This document shows positions 63,724 through 64,000 of a stretch of DNA of 64,000 bases, one piece after another (position 1 is the stretch's first letter; the number at the start of each line of letters is the position of its first letter). Under the pieces are notes generated by a model. That model was not told the origin of the DNA and ran no database searches. It was given only the letters and a program-made list of their open reading frames with translations. Both the position numbers and the translations under genes were made by a program. This DNA comes from Sulfurisoma sp. (GTDB lineage: Bacteria; Pseudomonadota; Gammaproteobacteria; Burkholderiales; Rhodocyclaceae): the NCBI GenBank assembly GCA_030691075.1, contig JAUYFI010000030.1, positions 53,621 through 117,620 of the forward strand, written 5' to 3'.

Positions 63724-64000
63724 TTAGTGCGGCGCGGCAGCCTTGAACAGCTTGGACTTGTCGATCAGATCCACGTGGGCGCGCTTGAAGCAGGTCCACT
63801 GCTTGGACTTCTTGTCGTAGATCGAATTCACGAAGCAGTGCCAGTTCTTCTCGTCGACGAAGTTCTTGTCGGTGCGATAGTAGAAGCCGGGGTAACGGCT
63901 CTCTTCGCGGAACTGGATGTGCTTCATGTGGGCTTCGGCCGTCAGGATGCGATGGTAGTTTTCCCAGGCGCGCAGCAGTTCGTGCAGATCCTTCGCACGC
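63724..64000 (-). CDS. aprA: Adenylylsulfate reductase alpha subunit, C-terminal part (partial)
   Basis: LRAWENYHRILTAEAHMKHIQFREESRYPGFYYRTDKNFVDEKNWHCFVNSIYDKKSKQWTCFKRAHVDLI; consistent with qmo genes nearby. Confidence 0.9.
   Translation of the reverse strand, partial: RAKDLHELLRAWENYHRILTAEAHMKHIQFREESRYPGFYYRTDKNFVDEKNWHCFVNSIYDKKSKQWTCFKRAHVDLIDKSKLFKAAAPH

Overview
The window is a GC-rich betaproteobacterial chromosome segment. It appears to come from a sulfur-oxidizing Rhodocyclales/Nitrosomonadales-like organism; that is inferred from gene content, not from a marker gene. Most of it is housekeeping: ileS, ribF, amiC, tsaE, queG, xseB-ispA-dxs, folE2, rpsP-rimM-trmD-rplS, pyrF, leuA, pssA-psd, ilvBNC, lptFG, pepA-holC-valS. 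From about 43.7 to 64 kb there is a lithotrophic sulfur module: a FadL-like porin, dsrE2-tusA, soeCBA, a metallophosphatase, qmoA-qmoB-hdrC-hdrB, a CBS protein, a histidine kinase/response regulator pair, a CXXCH protein and the 3' end of aprA. About 6.8-15.7 kb is an accessory region with decayed genes and toxin-antitoxin or defence-like genes. The most notable observation is a dispersed sequence, GSCGTNNCGCCAGCGCCGACTTTY (24 bp). It occurs 15 times in 64 kb, and two copies carry the same extra 27 bp (51 bp total). Copies lie inside conserved genes (ileS twice, amiC, queG, ispA, dxs, soeA) in several reading frames, and in three cases the copy starts exactly on the last base of a stop codon. 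Thirteen of 15 copies point the same way irrespective of gene strand. I cannot identify it with any element I know. A second GC-rich element family abuts three start codons. All positions were read by eye, and no database search was run.
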